A DNA stretch of 32,050 nucleotides from Brevundimonas sp. UBA986 (GCA_002292165.1 DBBK01000041.1:10605-42654); one strand, 5' to 3'. Counted from the first letter of the stretch, positions 1-11,230 are shown. The notes: generated by a model not told the origin, from the sequence alone. Numbers and translations: made by a program.

Positions 1-22
1 GGGTGGGCGCGATGATCACGCC

Positions 23-1291
23 ATGACGGAAGACATTCTGTTCGACGCCAGCCGGCTCGTCAGCCGGACCGAGCGCAGTTCGCCGACGGGGGTGGACCGC
101 GTGTGCCTGGCCTATGCCGAATGGCTGCTGGACCGGCCCGACGTGCGCATGATCCCGGTGCGGAGCAAGCATGACCGTCTGGTCGCCGTGGATCCGGTGT
201 GGTTCCGCGACAGCGTCCGACAACTCCGCTCACGCTGGAGCGGCGCCGTGACCCAGCCCATGCCGGAGGCGGCGTCGCGGCTTCTGGACGCCCTGAACGA
301 CGGCGGTCCGGTCGCCCGTTCGGTGCTGAGCCCGGCCCCGGCGCCCGATGTCGGCGATCGCAACGCCGGTCGGCGGCTGCGCGTGTGGAAACAGTTCTTC
401 CGCTCCAGCCGCCTGTCGGAGCTCCCTGCCGGGCGCCACTATTTCAATGTCGGTCACACCAGCCTGAACACCCCTGACATCCTCGCCTCGCTGAGGGCCC
501 ACGGTGTGGATACGGTGGTGCTGCTGCACGATCTGATCCCGATCACCCATCCGGAGTTCTGCCGCCCCGGCGATGGCGACAAGCACAGGGTCAGGGTTCT
601 GACGGCGCTGAAGTACGCTTCGCGCATTCTGGTGAACTCCCGCTATACGGCCCATGAGCTGATGCGGTTCGCGGATCAGGAGGGGCTAGAGGCGCCGCCG
701 ATCGACGCCATTCACCTGGGACTGGAGACGGGTCTGGTCGCCAGACCGGCCGCGACCCCGACGCCGCGCCCCTATTTCGTTCACGTCGGCACCATCGAGG
801 CGCGAAAGAACCTGGCCTTCCTCCTGACCATCTGGCGGCGGCTGGAGGAGATGATGGGCGACAAGGCGCCGCGTCTGGTCCTGGTCGGTCGTTACGGCTG
901 GGAGAATGAGGCGGTGCTCGACCATCTGGAACGCTCGCCCAATCTGCGCGGGCTGGTGCATCAGGCCTCCAACCTGCCCGACAGCGCGCTGGCGACCCTG
1001 GTGTCCAACGCCCAGGCGGTGGTGGCGCCGTCCTCGGTCGAGGGCTTCGACCTGCCCGCGGTCGAGGCCTGCGCCCTGGGCGTGCCCCTGATCGCCTCGG
1101 ACATTCCGGCGCATCGCGAACTGGTGCCCCAGGCCGAGCTGATCGATCCGTTGGACGGCCTCGGCTGGCTGGCGGCGCTCGAGCGGGCCACGTTGAAGAA
1201 GCCCGAGGCTCCCGCCTATCGCGCCCCGACCTGGGACGACCATTTCGCCGAGGTCGCCCGAACGCTGGGGCTCAAGCCCGCCGGGGCCTGA
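23..1291 (+). CDS. Glycosyltransferase family 1/4 (GT-B fold)
   Basis: This is a 422-residue GT-B glycosyltransferase, expected to move a sugar from a nucleotide donor onto a surface polysaccharide or lipid acceptor at the cytoplasmic face of the membrane. The N-terminal half carries a PTGVDRV segment near residue 22, typical of acceptor-side domains of this family. The C-terminal donor domain shows FVHVGTIEARKN near residue 252, LVLVGRYGW, and the EX7E motif in EGFDLPAVEA, which contacts the donor. The frame is open to the left edge, but the ATG at 23 is a natural start. A TGA overlaps it (ATGA), so an upstream gene may end there, though too little is visible to call one. The gene meets the convergent oxidoreductase stop to stop inside TGATCA. 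The sugar and acceptor cannot be read from sequence. Confidence 0.85.
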   Translation: MTEDILFDASRLVSRTERSSPTGVDRVCLAYAEWLLDRPDVRMIPVRSKHDRLVAVDPVWFRDSVRQLRSRWSGAVTQPMPEAASRLLDALNDGGPVARSVLSPAPAPDVGDRNAGRRLRVWKQFFRSSRLSELPAGRHYFNVGHTSLNTPDILASLRAHGVDTVVLLHDLIPITHPEFCRPGDGDKHRVRVLTALKYASRILVNSRYTAHELMRFADQEGLEAPPIDAIHLGLETGLVARPAATPTPRPYFVHVGTIEARKNLAFLLTIWRRLEEMMGDKAPRLVLVGRYGWENEAVLDHLERSPNLRGLVHQASNLPDSALATLVSNAQAVVAPSSVEGFDLPAVEACALGVPLIASDIPAHRELVPQAELIDPLDGLGWLAALERATLKKPEAPAYRAPTWDDHFAEVARTLGLKPAGA

Positions 1292-2293
1292 TCACGCCGC
1301 CTTCGCCAGGCTCGTCCCGACCCCCGCCAGGATTTCCAGCGAGCGGACGCGGTCGGCGTGGGACCAGATCTGGCTGGTGATCATCAGCTCGTCGGCGCCG
1401 GTCCGGGCGATGAAGGCCTCCAGTCCCTGCCGCACGGTTTCGGGCGAACCGACGGCAGAACAGGACAGGGCGTTGGCGATCATGCCGCGCGCGCCCGCAT
1501 CCAGCCCCGCCTCATAGTTCTCGACCGGGGGCGGCAGCTTGCCCGGGCGGCCCGAGCGCAGATTGACGAAGGCCTGCTGCATTGAGCTGAACAGCAGCTT
1601 CGCCTCCTCGTCGGTCTGGGCGGCGAAGACGTTGAAGCCGGCCATCACATAGGGCTCGGACAGATATTCCGACGGCCGGAAGGTCTCGCGATAGATGCGG
1701 ATGGCGTTCATCAGGTCGCCGGGCGCGAAATGGCTGGCGAAGGCGTAGGGCAGACCCAGATGGGCCGCCAGCTGGGCGCCATAGGTGGAGGAACCGAGGA
1801 TCCAGACGGGCACGGCCTGACCCTCGCCGGGGTTGGCGCGAATGGCCTGATGCTCTTCCGCCGGCCTGAACCAGTGCAGCAGCTCCATCACGTCCTGGGG
1901 GAAGGCGTCGACGTCGCCCTGAAGCGTGCGGCGCAGGGCCCGGGCCGTGGCCTGATCCGACCCGGGCGCGCGGCCCAGGCCCAGATCGATCCGGCCCGGA
2001 TAGAGGGCGTTCAGGGTGCCGAACTGTTCGGCGATCACCAAGGGCGCATGGTTGGGCAGCATGACCCCGCCGGCCCCGACGCGGATCGTCTTTGTCGCCG
2101 CCGCCACCGCCCCGATCACCACCGAGGTCGCCGCCGAGGCGATGCCCGCCATGTTGTGGTGCTCGGCCAGCCAGTAGCGGTGATAGCCCAGCCGCTCGGC
2201 GGTCTTCGCCAGATCGATGCTGTTGGCCAGGGCCTGTGACACGTCGGAGCCCTGCGGCACCGGGGCGAGGTCGAGGATGGAGAGCTTGGTCAT
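1292..2293 (-). CDS. LLM-class (luciferase-like) flavin-dependent oxidoreductase
   Basis: This 333-residue protein belongs to the bacterial luciferase-like monooxygenase superfamily, cytoplasmic TIM-barrel enzymes that use FMN or F420 to oxidise small organic substrates. Family features include the N-terminal SILDLAPV strand, YWLAEHHN near residue 41, the GAGGVMLPNHAPLVIAEQFGTL segment and LGLGRAPG near residue 104. It resembles the alkanal-monooxygenase-like subgroup that keeps one subunit type, and the length is normal for it. The substrate is unknown. It starts at the ATG at 2293. A 7-base inverted repeat lies 31-47 bases upstream of the start and may control it. Confidence 0.85.
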   Translation of the reverse strand: MTKLSILDLAPVPQGSDVSQALANSIDLAKTAERLGYHRYWLAEHHNMAGIASAATSVVIGAVAAATKTIRVGAGGVMLPNHAPLVIAEQFGTLNALYPGRIDLGLGRAPGSDQATARALRRTLQGDVDAFPQDVMELLHWFRPAEEHQAIRANPGEGQAVPVWILGSSTYGAQLAAHLGLPYAFASHFAPGDLMNAIRIYRETFRPSEYLSEPYVMAGFNVFAAQTDEEAKLLFSSMQQAFVNLRSGRPGKLPPPVENYEAGLDAGARGMIANALSCSAVGSPETVRQGLEAFIARTGADELMITSQIWSHADRVRSLEILAGVGTSLAKAA

Positions 2294-2323
2294 GGCGGGG
2301 ATATGGGGTGGGCTGGAGAGCCC

Positions 2324-2340
2324 GCAACAGCGACTGTTGC
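2324..2340. promoter_or_regulatory. Inverted repeat, candidate operator
   Basis: GCAACAG and CTGTTGC form a perfect 7-base inverted repeat around CGA, upstream of the minus-strand flavin oxidoreductase and on the other side of the Pro-rich protein gene. On the minus strand the right part supplies TTGCGG, followed 16 bases later by CATATC, a weak promoter match that would start transcription almost at the ATG. Short spacing and symmetry suit a dimeric regulator, but no regulator gene lies next to it. Confidence 0.3.
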
Positions 2341-2430
2341 ACGAGTTCGCCCACCCGGTGTTCGGATGCGACGCAAATCGGTGTTAAGCGTTACCCTGAG
2401 CCGAATGCTCAAGCTGGAGCCCCCTGCCGC

Positions 2431-3396
2431 ATGCGTCGCTTTCTGATCTGGTCTGGCCTGGCGGTCGTGATTGGCCTCGTCCTGGCCATCGGCGGTTACC
2501 TTGCCTACGACCATTTCTACGCCCGCTTCCAGCCGGTCACGATCACGCGGAACCAGGGCGAGATCCAGCGGCTGCTGGACGAGAGCTCGTGGGTTTCGCC
2601 GGGCGGCGGCGGCGACCAGCCCCTCTACATCATCGGCTATCGCGACAGCGCCCCGACCCGCGCCTATGAGCAGCAGGAGGCCGAAAAGCTGAGGGCCGGG
2701 GGCGTGGACGTCCGCGTCATCCTCTTCGCCCGTCCGGACAAGGAGGGCGCGCCCCAGTCCACCCCCGCCGAGCGCGCCACCCTGGCCGAGCTGTGGCTGA
2801 CGCGGGACTGGGCCCTCTATCAGCGCTGGACCGCGACCCCGTCGAGGGACTGGACGGCGGCGGGCATTCCTCTGGCCGACGGCAATCTGGCCCGCAGCGC
2901 CGTGGTCGAGGCCGGACGACAATTCATGTCGCGCCTCGATGCCCTGATGCGCGACGCCGGGGTCAAGCCGACCTTCCCCCTGGTGATCTGGCGCGATCGC
3001 GAGGGTTTCCTCAAGGCCTGCGCCTGCGCCGACAGCCGCTCCTGGGCCTTCATCCGCGATGATCTGGATGCGCCCGATGCGATCGAGGCCTCGCCTGCCC
3101 CCGCGCCCGAGGTTCCCATGACGCCGGCGCCAACGGTTCAGCCACAGGTTCAGGGTTTGCCCTATCCGAACCTGCCGCCGATTCCGCCGGTCAACGGCCA
3201 GCCCGCGCCGACACCCGTTCCGACGCCCGCCGCTCCGGCCCAGACCCCGGCGCCCTCGGCCGCGCCCGCGCGACCTGCGCCGTCCAATACCGCGACCAGC
3301 CGTCCGGCGCCCCAGACGACGCCGCGCCCCGCGCCGCGTCAGAACAGTCCGCGCCAGAACCGGCCGCCGGCGCAGGAAGACACCCAGTTCTATTGA
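2431..3396 (+). CDS. Membrane-anchored protein with Pro/Ala-rich tail, unknown function
   Basis: I do not recognise a named family for this 321-residue protein. I chose the ATG at 2431, not earlier in-frame codons, because it opens directly into a signal anchor: MRR, then a hydrophobic segment at residues 5-27. A GGAG lies 11 bases upstream. The middle (about 35-215) is a compact soluble domain with strands such as PLYIIGYRD and VDVRVILFARPD, then PLVIWRDREGFLKACACAD with a Cys-X-Cys pair at 197 and 199. This pattern could be a thioredoxin-like fold, but that is only inference. Residues 220-321 are a low-complexity Pro/Ala/Gln tail that could span the periplasm or envelope. It is convergent with the kynureninase-like gene. 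Confidence 0.75.
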   Translation: MRRFLIWSGLAVVIGLVLAIGGYLAYDHFYARFQPVTITRNQGEIQRLLDESSWVSPGGGGDQPLYIIGYRDSAPTRAYEQQEAEKLRAGGVDVRVILFARPDKEGAPQSTPAERATLAELWLTRDWALYQRWTATPSRDWTAAGIPLADGNLARSAVVEAGRQFMSRLDALMRDAGVKPTFPLVIWRDREGFLKACACADSRSWAFIRDDLDAPDAIEASPAPAPEVPMTPAPTVQPQVQGLPYPNLPPIPPVNGQPAPTPVPTPAAPAQTPAPSAAPARPAPSNTATSRPAPQTTPRPAPRQNSPRQNRPPAQEDTQFY

Positions 3397-3415
3397 TCCC
3401 GGTAAGGGATGGCGG

Positions 3416-4579
3416 TCAGAAAAGCCGCTTGCAGGTCGCGATCAGCCGCTCGACGTCGTCGATGTCCTGATACAGGCCGAAGCCGAAGCGGATGGTGTCG
3501 TCGCGCACATCAGCGACGACATTGGCCGTCAGCAGGGCCGCGCGCCACGTCTGGGCCTCCGGGTGCTTGAGCGCGAGGAAGCGGGCGCGGGGGCCGTCGC
3601 CCACAACCGGGTTGAGCACCTCCGCCTCAACCAGCGCGCCGCATTCGCCTGAGGCTAGCGCGTCCGCGAACCGCGCCTGAAGTGTCCCGGCATGGGCCGA
3701 GATGTCGGCGGTGGTCAGGCCCGCCCCCTCCAGCATCCGTCGCACGCCGTTGAAGCGATAGAGGGGCGTACAGTCGATGGTCGCTCCCCAGAAGCGGCCT
3801 GCGTCGGCGCGGTATTTTACCTCGTCAGGGCGGCCCATCAGCTCGCCGAACTCGGCGAACCAGCCAGTGATGACAGGTCGGGGGCAATAGCCGTCGGGCG
3901 CGTGCAGGAAGCCCGCGCCCTCGCCGCTCATGGCGTATTTATAGCCCCCGGCGACGTAGAAGACGCGGTCGGCCACGGCTGACAGATCGGTCGGGGTCGC
4001 CATGAAGCCGTGGTAACCGTCGATGACCACCCAGGGCCCGGCCGGATCGGCCAGGGCCGCCAGATCGGCGATGCGGTTGAAGGCGAGGCCGGTCTTGAAG
4101 AAGACCTGGCTGACCAGGACCAGGTCGTGCCCGCCCGCCCGCGCGGCCTCCACGAAGCGGTCGTCGAAGGTCTCATACGGCAGGAGAGGGATGCGGGTGA
4201 CGACGGCCTCTCCGGCCTCCTCCCAGCGCTCCGACTGGCGGCGGAAGGAATGGAACTCGCCGTCGCTGGTCAGGATGCGGACGGGCTTGCGCTCAAACCC
4301 GGACAGGATGCGGATCAGGAAATCATGGGTGTTGGGGGCGAAGACCACTGTGTCGGGGGACGGCAGATTCAGCTCGGCCGCGATGTGCTTCTGGGCCTCC
4401 GGCACGACTTCGCCGAACACCAGATCCCACTTCCGGTCCGCGAACCGGTTCGCCTCCCCCCAGGCCTGCACCTGCCCCTCGAACGAGGCGTCGGGCCAGA
4501 GGTGGTGGCTGTGGGCCGCGAAATGCAGCCGCTCGGGATCGAGGGAGAGGGCGCGCGAGAAGAGGGGCTTGAAGCTCAT
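3416..4579 (-). CDS. Aminotransferase class V-fold PLP enzyme (kynureninase-like)
   Basis: This 387-residue fold-type I PLP enzyme is most like the kynureninase branch of the class V family. The PLP lysine is probably K214 in GGYKYAMSGEGAGFLH, and the cofactor-pyridine aspartate D187 in VVIDGYHGF. The N-terminal HFAAHSHHLWPD is characteristic of a kynureninase-related group often annotated only as aminotransferase class V. Neighbouring tryptophan-catabolism genes are absent, so kynurenine hydrolysis should not be assumed. Its ATG overlaps the stop of the methyltransferase (ATGA), so the two are probably translationally coupled and expressed together. Confidence 0.85.
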   Translation of the reverse strand: MSFKPLFSRALSLDPERLHFAAHSHHLWPDASFEGQVQAWGEANRFADRKWDLVFGEVVPEAQKHIAAELNLPSPDTVVFAPNTHDFLIRILSGFERKPVRILTSDGEFHSFRRQSERWEEAGEAVVTRIPLLPYETFDDRFVEAARAGGHDLVLVSQVFFKTGLAFNRIADLAALADPAGPWVVIDGYHGFMATPTDLSAVADRVFYVAGGYKYAMSGEGAGFLHAPDGYCPRPVITGWFAEFGELMGRPDEVKYRADAGRFWGATIDCTPLYRFNGVRRMLEGAGLTTADISAHAGTLQARFADALASGECGALVEAEVLNPVVGDGPRARFLALKHPEAQTWRAALLTANVVADVRDDTIRFGFGLYQDIDDVERLIATCKRLF

Positions 4580-5403
4580 GCGGTCGCGCTCACCAGCCAG
4601 CAGGCGGCTGTCATCGGTACGACGCCGTCGCGGGCCTCCTGCTCGACACGCCGGGTCATGGCGTCATGGAGTTGCTTTTGAAGGGGTTCATCGAGCCGGG
4701 GCATGGCGGCGCCCACCGGCCCCAGCCTCAGGCCCATCTCGACCAGTTCGGAAACCGAAAGCGGGGTCGGAGCATCCAGGGGGGTGATCTCGATATGGCT
4801 CCAGCCCGCGCCATCCAGAATGTCACGGACCTTGTCCGGATCGGCGAAAGCGAACCGCCCCGGACCGCTGGTCGGTGGCGCCGACAGGTCCGGGATCAGG
4901 GGGCGGGCGATCGTATCGGGAAGACCGGCCAGCGGGTTGTCCTCAGGTCCCCGCCAGCAGGCGAAGCTCAGACGGCCGCCGGACTTCAGCGCGTCCCGCA
5001 GATTGGCGAAGGCGGCCCGGGGATCGGGGAAGAACATGACCCCGAACCGTGAGATCAGGGCGTCGAAGGGCGCGTCGAAGGCGGCGGTCTGGGCGTCGGC
5101 CAGCAGAAAGTCCGCGCTGGTCAGGCCCTCCGTCTCCGCCCGCTCGCGCGCCAGCGCCAGCAGCGGTTCGGACACATCGACGCCCAGACACAGGCCGTCC
5201 GTCAGGCGGCGGGCCATCTGTACGGTGGTCGCGCCGGGGCCGCAGCCGATGTCCAGAACCCGGGCGTCCGACGCCACGGGAACCTGGGCCAGAATGGCCT
5301 CGCTGATCGGCTGATACAGCCGGTCGAGCAACGGTTGCAGCGTCACCCAGGCGTTCGAACCCGTGGACTTCCAGTAGCCCGTATCGAACGGCTGGGCGGC
5401 CAT
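4576..5403 (-). CDS. Class I SAM-dependent methyltransferase
   Basis: This is a 275-residue Rossmann-fold methyltransferase that would use S-adenosylmethionine to methylate a small molecule or macromolecule. Motif I is VLDIGCGPG at residues 49-57, followed by the acidic ribose-binding GVDVSEPLL, an ADAQT post-II segment, and ISRFGVMFFPDPRAAFANLRDALKSGGRLSF, the UbiE/Methyltransf_11-type motif II-III region. The acceptor is unknown. It starts 4 bases after the secA stop and its own end overlaps the PLP enzyme start, so read-through from secA is likely. Confidence 0.85.
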   Translation of the reverse strand: MAAQPFDTGYWKSTGSNAWVTLQPLLDRLYQPISEAILAQVPVASDARVLDIGCGPGATTVQMARRLTDGLCLGVDVSEPLLALARERAETEGLTSADFLLADAQTAAFDAPFDALISRFGVMFFPDPRAAFANLRDALKSGGRLSFACWRGPEDNPLAGLPDTIARPLIPDLSAPPTSGPGRFAFADPDKVRDILDGAGWSHIEITPLDAPTPLSVSELVEMGLRLGPVGAAMPRLDEPLQKQLHDAMTRRVEQEARDGVVPMTAACWLVSATA

Positions 5404-5407
5404 CAGG

Positions 5408-8263
<2,856 letters not shown>

Positions 8264-8442
8264 AAGCGATCCGAAGGCGTCGAGCGTCTGAAGGCTCTGA
8301 TACAGGGTCCGGAGAGGTTCCGGACGGGCGGCGGCGACGTCGCGAGAGGGGCCCGATCCGACGGCGGCCCGGTGCGCCCGGACAAGGCGCGCGCGAGGGC
8401 CGCGCGAACGGTCGAAAACCCCTCGACTTGGGCGCAGCCGGG

Positions 8443-8470
8443 ACTTAAGCACCGGCCTAACCCCTGTCAA
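8443..8470 (-). promoter_or_regulatory. Candidate secA promoter
   Basis: On the minus strand TTGACA (8470-8465) is followed 14 bases later by GCTTAAGT (8450-8443). This fits the spacing of the published Caulobacter housekeeping pattern (TTGAC- then GCTA-like), with a perfect -35 and a partial -10. It would give a leader of roughly 170 bases before the secA ATG. The 245-base divergent gap otherwise shows G+C-rich sequence without an obvious hairpin regulator. Confidence 0.4.
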
Positions 8471-8508
8471 CGCGAGGGGCATTCCAGTCCGGGACGGAGC
8501 AGCCTCCT

Positions 8509-9495
8509 TTGTCCGTTTTTCGTGCACGGCGTCTTTCGCGCAACCCTCTGACGGTCTTCGCCTTCGCGGCCCTGCTGACGGTCGCGGCCTGCGGCCGCGG
8601 CGACGATTCCGATCGTCCGCCGGAACCCGGCGACCGGGCCGTGGCCAAGGTGCTGGACCAGACCATCTGGGCGTCCGACGTCAAACGGGAGGCGGTGGCG
8701 CAAGGGCTGGTCGGGGAGGGCGAGCCGCTGGACGTCACCTCGGACCTGTTCCGTCGCGTGCTGGACGAGGTCATCGATCAAAAGCTGCTGGCGCGCGAGG
8801 CCGAACGTCGCGGTCTCGACAACTCGGTCCTGGCCCAGCGCCGGCTGAAGGCGACCCAGGAGCGGATTCTCGGCGACATGCTGGTCGAGAACGAGGTCAA
8901 CGGCCGCATCAACGATCAGGCCGTCCAGACCCTGTATCAGGAGCAGCTGCGGCTGGCGAAGACGTCGGAGGAGATCCGCGTGCGGCTGATCCTGTCGCGG
9001 ACAAAGCCGGAGGCCGATGCGGTGATCGGCATCCTGGCCCAGGGCGCGGCCTTCTCGGCGGTGGCCCAGGAGCGGTCGGTCGACGAGGCGACCCGGTTCT
9101 CGGGCGGCGACCTCGGTTATTCGACGGTCGACGTCATGCCCCAGGCCTATGCCAACGCCCTGCGCGACGCCCCGGCGGGTTCGACCGTGGGTCCGTTCCA
9201 GACCGACGGCGGCTGGGCCGTGCTGCGTGTCGAGGACCGGCGCAAGGAAAGCCCGCCGACCCTGGAGCAGGCCCGGCCCCAGATCGTGCGCTATCTGACC
9301 TATGAGGGCGTGCGCAGGCTGCTGGAGCAGTTGCGCGGCAAGGCGAAGGTGAACATCCTGCTGGCCGACGAACCCGCGTCCAATGGGGCGGAGGAGCCGG
9401 CCTCGGCGCCCGCTCCTTCGGCCAATCCTTCTTCCCCGACGGCGCCTCCGACCGCGCAGTCGACGCCCCAGACCCCCGGAGCGCCGAAATCATGA
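8509..9495 (+). CDS. Peptidylprolyl isomerase (parvulin/SurA-like) lipoprotein
   Basis: This 328-residue periplasmic folding helper would catalyse proline cis-trans isomerisation in exported proteins. The likely start is a TTG at 8509, with GGAG 9 bases upstream; no ATG or GTG fits before the signal sequence. The signal ends in LTVAAC with a lipobox cysteine, so the mature protein is probably membrane-anchored. Residues about 65-150 form a SurA-N-like helical chaperone region. A parvulin domain follows: EEIRVRLILSRTKPEA, then FSGGDLGYSTVDVMPQAYANAL and GPFQTDGGWAVLRVEDRR. The last 45 residues are Pro/Ala/Ser-rich. It is divergent from secA, a fitting neighbour functionally. Its stop overlaps the argJ start. 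Confidence 0.85.
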   Translation: MSVFRARRLSRNPLTVFAFAALLTVAACGRGDDSDRPPEPGDRAVAKVLDQTIWASDVKREAVAQGLVGEGEPLDVTSDLFRRVLDEVIDQKLLAREAERRGLDNSVLAQRRLKATQERILGDMLVENEVNGRINDQAVQTLYQEQLRLAKTSEEIRVRLILSRTKPEADAVIGILAQGAAFSAVAQERSVDEATRFSGGDLGYSTVDVMPQAYANALRDAPAGSTVGPFQTDGGWAVLRVEDRRKESPPTLEQARPQIVRYLTYEGVRRLLEQLRGKAKVNILLADEPASNGAEEPASAPAPSANPSSPTAPPTAQSTPQTPGAPKS

Positions 9496-10895
9496 GCAAG
9501 CCGCCCGTTCCACCCAAGGCCCCGACGAAGGCGTCCACCGGTCAGAAGATCGAGCATGCCATCGAAAAGGCGCTGGACCCGCTCGCCTCAGCCCTGAAGC
9601 GCGCCACCACACCGGCGGCGACGCCCGCGCCCACGGCGCCCGCCCCCGGCAAGCCGGGCCTGAAGGTCTCGCCCCTGGCCGTGCCCTTCCCGACCATTCC
9701 GCCCATCGGCGGGGTCGAGATCGCGACTGCCCGCGCCGGCTTCTACAAGCACGAGCGCGACGATCTGGTGGTGTTCCGCTTCGCGCGCGGCACGACCTGC
9801 GCCGGCGTCTTCACGCGGCACAAGGTGGGCTCGGCGCCCGTCGACTGGTGCAAGCGGCATCTGGGCAACGACGACGGCGGCAAGGATGTGCGGGCCCTGG
9901 TGGTCAACGCCGGCTGCGCCAACGCCTTCACCGGCAAGGCCGGGGCCGACGCCGCGCGCCGCACCGCCTCGGAGGTGGCCAAACGCTTCGGCTGTCGCCA
10001 GCGCGACGTCATGCTGGCCTCGACCGGGGTCATCGGGGTGGTGCTGGACGATCACAAGATCGCCGCCCAGCTGCCGACGGTCGAAAGCCGTCTGGACGCC
10101 GACGCCTGGGCCCAGGCCGCGCGCGGCATCATGACCACGGACACCTTCCCCAAGGGCTCCTACGCCGAGGCGACCATCGAGGGCGAGAAGGTCCGCATCG
10201 CCGGCATCGCCAAGGGCTCGGGCATGATCGCCCCGGACATGGCGACCATGCTGGCCTTCATTGTCACCGACGCCAACATCCACCCCAGCGTGCTGCAGGC
10301 CCTGCTGGGTCTGCACGTCCGCACCACCTTCAACTCGGTGACGGTCGACGGCGACACCTCGACCAACGACACCTGTTTGATGTTCGCCACCGGCACCTCG
10401 ACCGCGCCGCGCATCGGCCGGGTCGGCGACCGGCGGCTGAAGGAGTTCTCGGCCGCGCTCGACCGCGTCATGCTGGATCTGGCCCATCAGCTGGTCCGCG
10501 ACGGCGAGGGCGCGACCAAGTTCGTCAAGGTGACGGTCGACGGCGCCGCCAGCCCGGCCTCGGCCCGCAAACTGGCCAAGTCGATCGCCGACAGCCCCCT
10601 GGTCAAGACCGCCATCGCCGGTCAGGACGCCAACTGGGGCCGTATCGTCATGGCCGTGGGCAAGACCGAGGAGCCGGTCAACCGCGACACCCTCGCGATC
10701 AGGTTCGGCCCGCATCAGGCGGCCATCGACGGCGCCCCCTCGCCCCACTACGACGAGGCGAAGATGACGGCCTATATGAAGAACCCCGAGATCGACATCA
10801 CCGTCGACGTGGGCTCCGGCAGAGCCTCGGCGACCGTCTGGACCTGCGACCTGACCAAGGGCTACATCGAGATCAACGGGGACTATCGCAGCTGA
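9492..10895 (+). CDS. argJ: Bifunctional glutamate N-acetyltransferase/N-acetylglutamate synthase ArgJ
   Basis: ArgJ transfers the acetyl group from N-acetylornithine to glutamate, closing the acetyl cycle of arginine synthesis; many members also acetylate glutamate from acetyl-CoA. The protein self-cleaves before a threonine nucleophile, seen here as T252 in APDMATMLAF. Other family blocks are VNAGCANAFTG near 138, ASTGVIG near 176, MTTDTFPK near 214, and DANWGRI near the end. It has 467 residues, with about 65 before the conserved core: a lysine/alanine helix (GQKIEHAIEKALDPLASALKRA) and a Pro/Ala linker, more than typical ArgJ. The ATG at 9492 overlaps the PPIase stop (ATGA). Confidence 0.95.
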   Translation: MSKPPVPPKAPTKASTGQKIEHAIEKALDPLASALKRATTPAATPAPTAPAPGKPGLKVSPLAVPFPTIPPIGGVEIATARAGFYKHERDDLVVFRFARGTTCAGVFTRHKVGSAPVDWCKRHLGNDDGGKDVRALVVNAGCANAFTGKAGADAARRTASEVAKRFGCRQRDVMLASTGVIGVVLDDHKIAAQLPTVESRLDADAWAQAARGIMTTDTFPKGSYAEATIEGEKVRIAGIAKGSGMIAPDMATMLAFIVTDANIHPSVLQALLGLHVRTTFNSVTVDGDTSTNDTCLMFATGTSTAPRIGRVGDRRLKEFSAALDRVMLDLAHQLVRDGEGATKFVKVTVDGAASPASARKLAKSIADSPLVKTAIAGQDANWGRIVMAVGKTEEPVNRDTLAIRFGPHQAAIDGAPSPHYDEAKMTAYMKNPEIDITVDVGSGRASATVWTCDLTKGYIEINGDYRS

Positions 10896-11224
10896 CGCGG
10901 GCGCATCAGAACGTCCTCTTCGTCTGCTCGCAGAACAAACTGCGGTCCCCGACGGCCGAACAGGTCTTCGCCGACTGGTCGGGGCTGGAGACCGCCTCGG
11001 CGGGCCTCAATCAGGACGCCGAGGAAGTGGTCACGACCGAACTGGTCGAATGGGCCGACGTCATCTTCGTCATGGAGAAGGCCCACCGCAGCAAGCTTCA
11101 GAAGCGGTTCAAGGCCAGCCTGAGGCGGGCGCGGGTCATTTGCCTGGGCATCCCCGACGACTACGAATTCATGGACCCGGATCTGGTCCGGCTGCTCAAG
11201 GCGCGCGTGCCGCAGTTCCTGTAG
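10892..11224 (+). CDS. Low-molecular-weight protein tyrosine phosphatase family protein (CTG start)
   Basis: This short protein of about 110 residues has the phosphatase P-loop CX5R as CSQNKLRS (C12, R18) after NVLFV, and an ASAG strand, the core signature of low-molecular-weight tyrosine phosphatases. The C-terminal half (WADVIFVMEKAHRSKL, VICLGIPDDYEFMDPDLV) matches the compact subfamily, with a DP pair near the usual general-acid region. No ATG, GTG or TTG lies between the argJ stop and the P-loop. The best start is CTG at 10892, which overlaps the argJ stop as CTGA and has GGGGA about 9 bases upstream. The substrate is unknown; activity in this subfamily is often unproven. Confidence 0.75.
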   Translation: MTRAHQNVLFVCSQNKLRSPTAEQVFADWSGLETASAGLNQDAEEVVTTELVEWADVIFVMEKAHRSKLQKRFKASLRRARVICLGIPDDYEFMDPDLVRLLKARVPQFL

Positions 11225-11230
11225 CTCGAG

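Noticed and set aside
1..26. 3' end of an upstream gene ending at the ATGA overlap or at TGA 13-15
   Set aside because: Both readings are possible but fewer than ten codons are visible, too little to support a call.
2092..2430. Upstream extension of the Pro-rich membrane protein
   Set aside because: The added 113 residues are Pro/Arg/Ser-rich shadow sequence antisense to the oxidoreductase, and the signal anchor begins exactly at the ATG at 2431.
8264..8527. N-terminal extension of SecA
   Set aside because: SecA proteins begin at MLGF-like sequence; the extension would cover the promoter and the divergent gene's start.
9383..10891. Long plus-strand frame through argJ leading into the phosphatase-like gene
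   Set aside because: Only the last 110 codons show protein-like conservation; the rest is an out-of-frame Arg/Gly/His-rich shadow of argJ, so a fusion protein is not credible.
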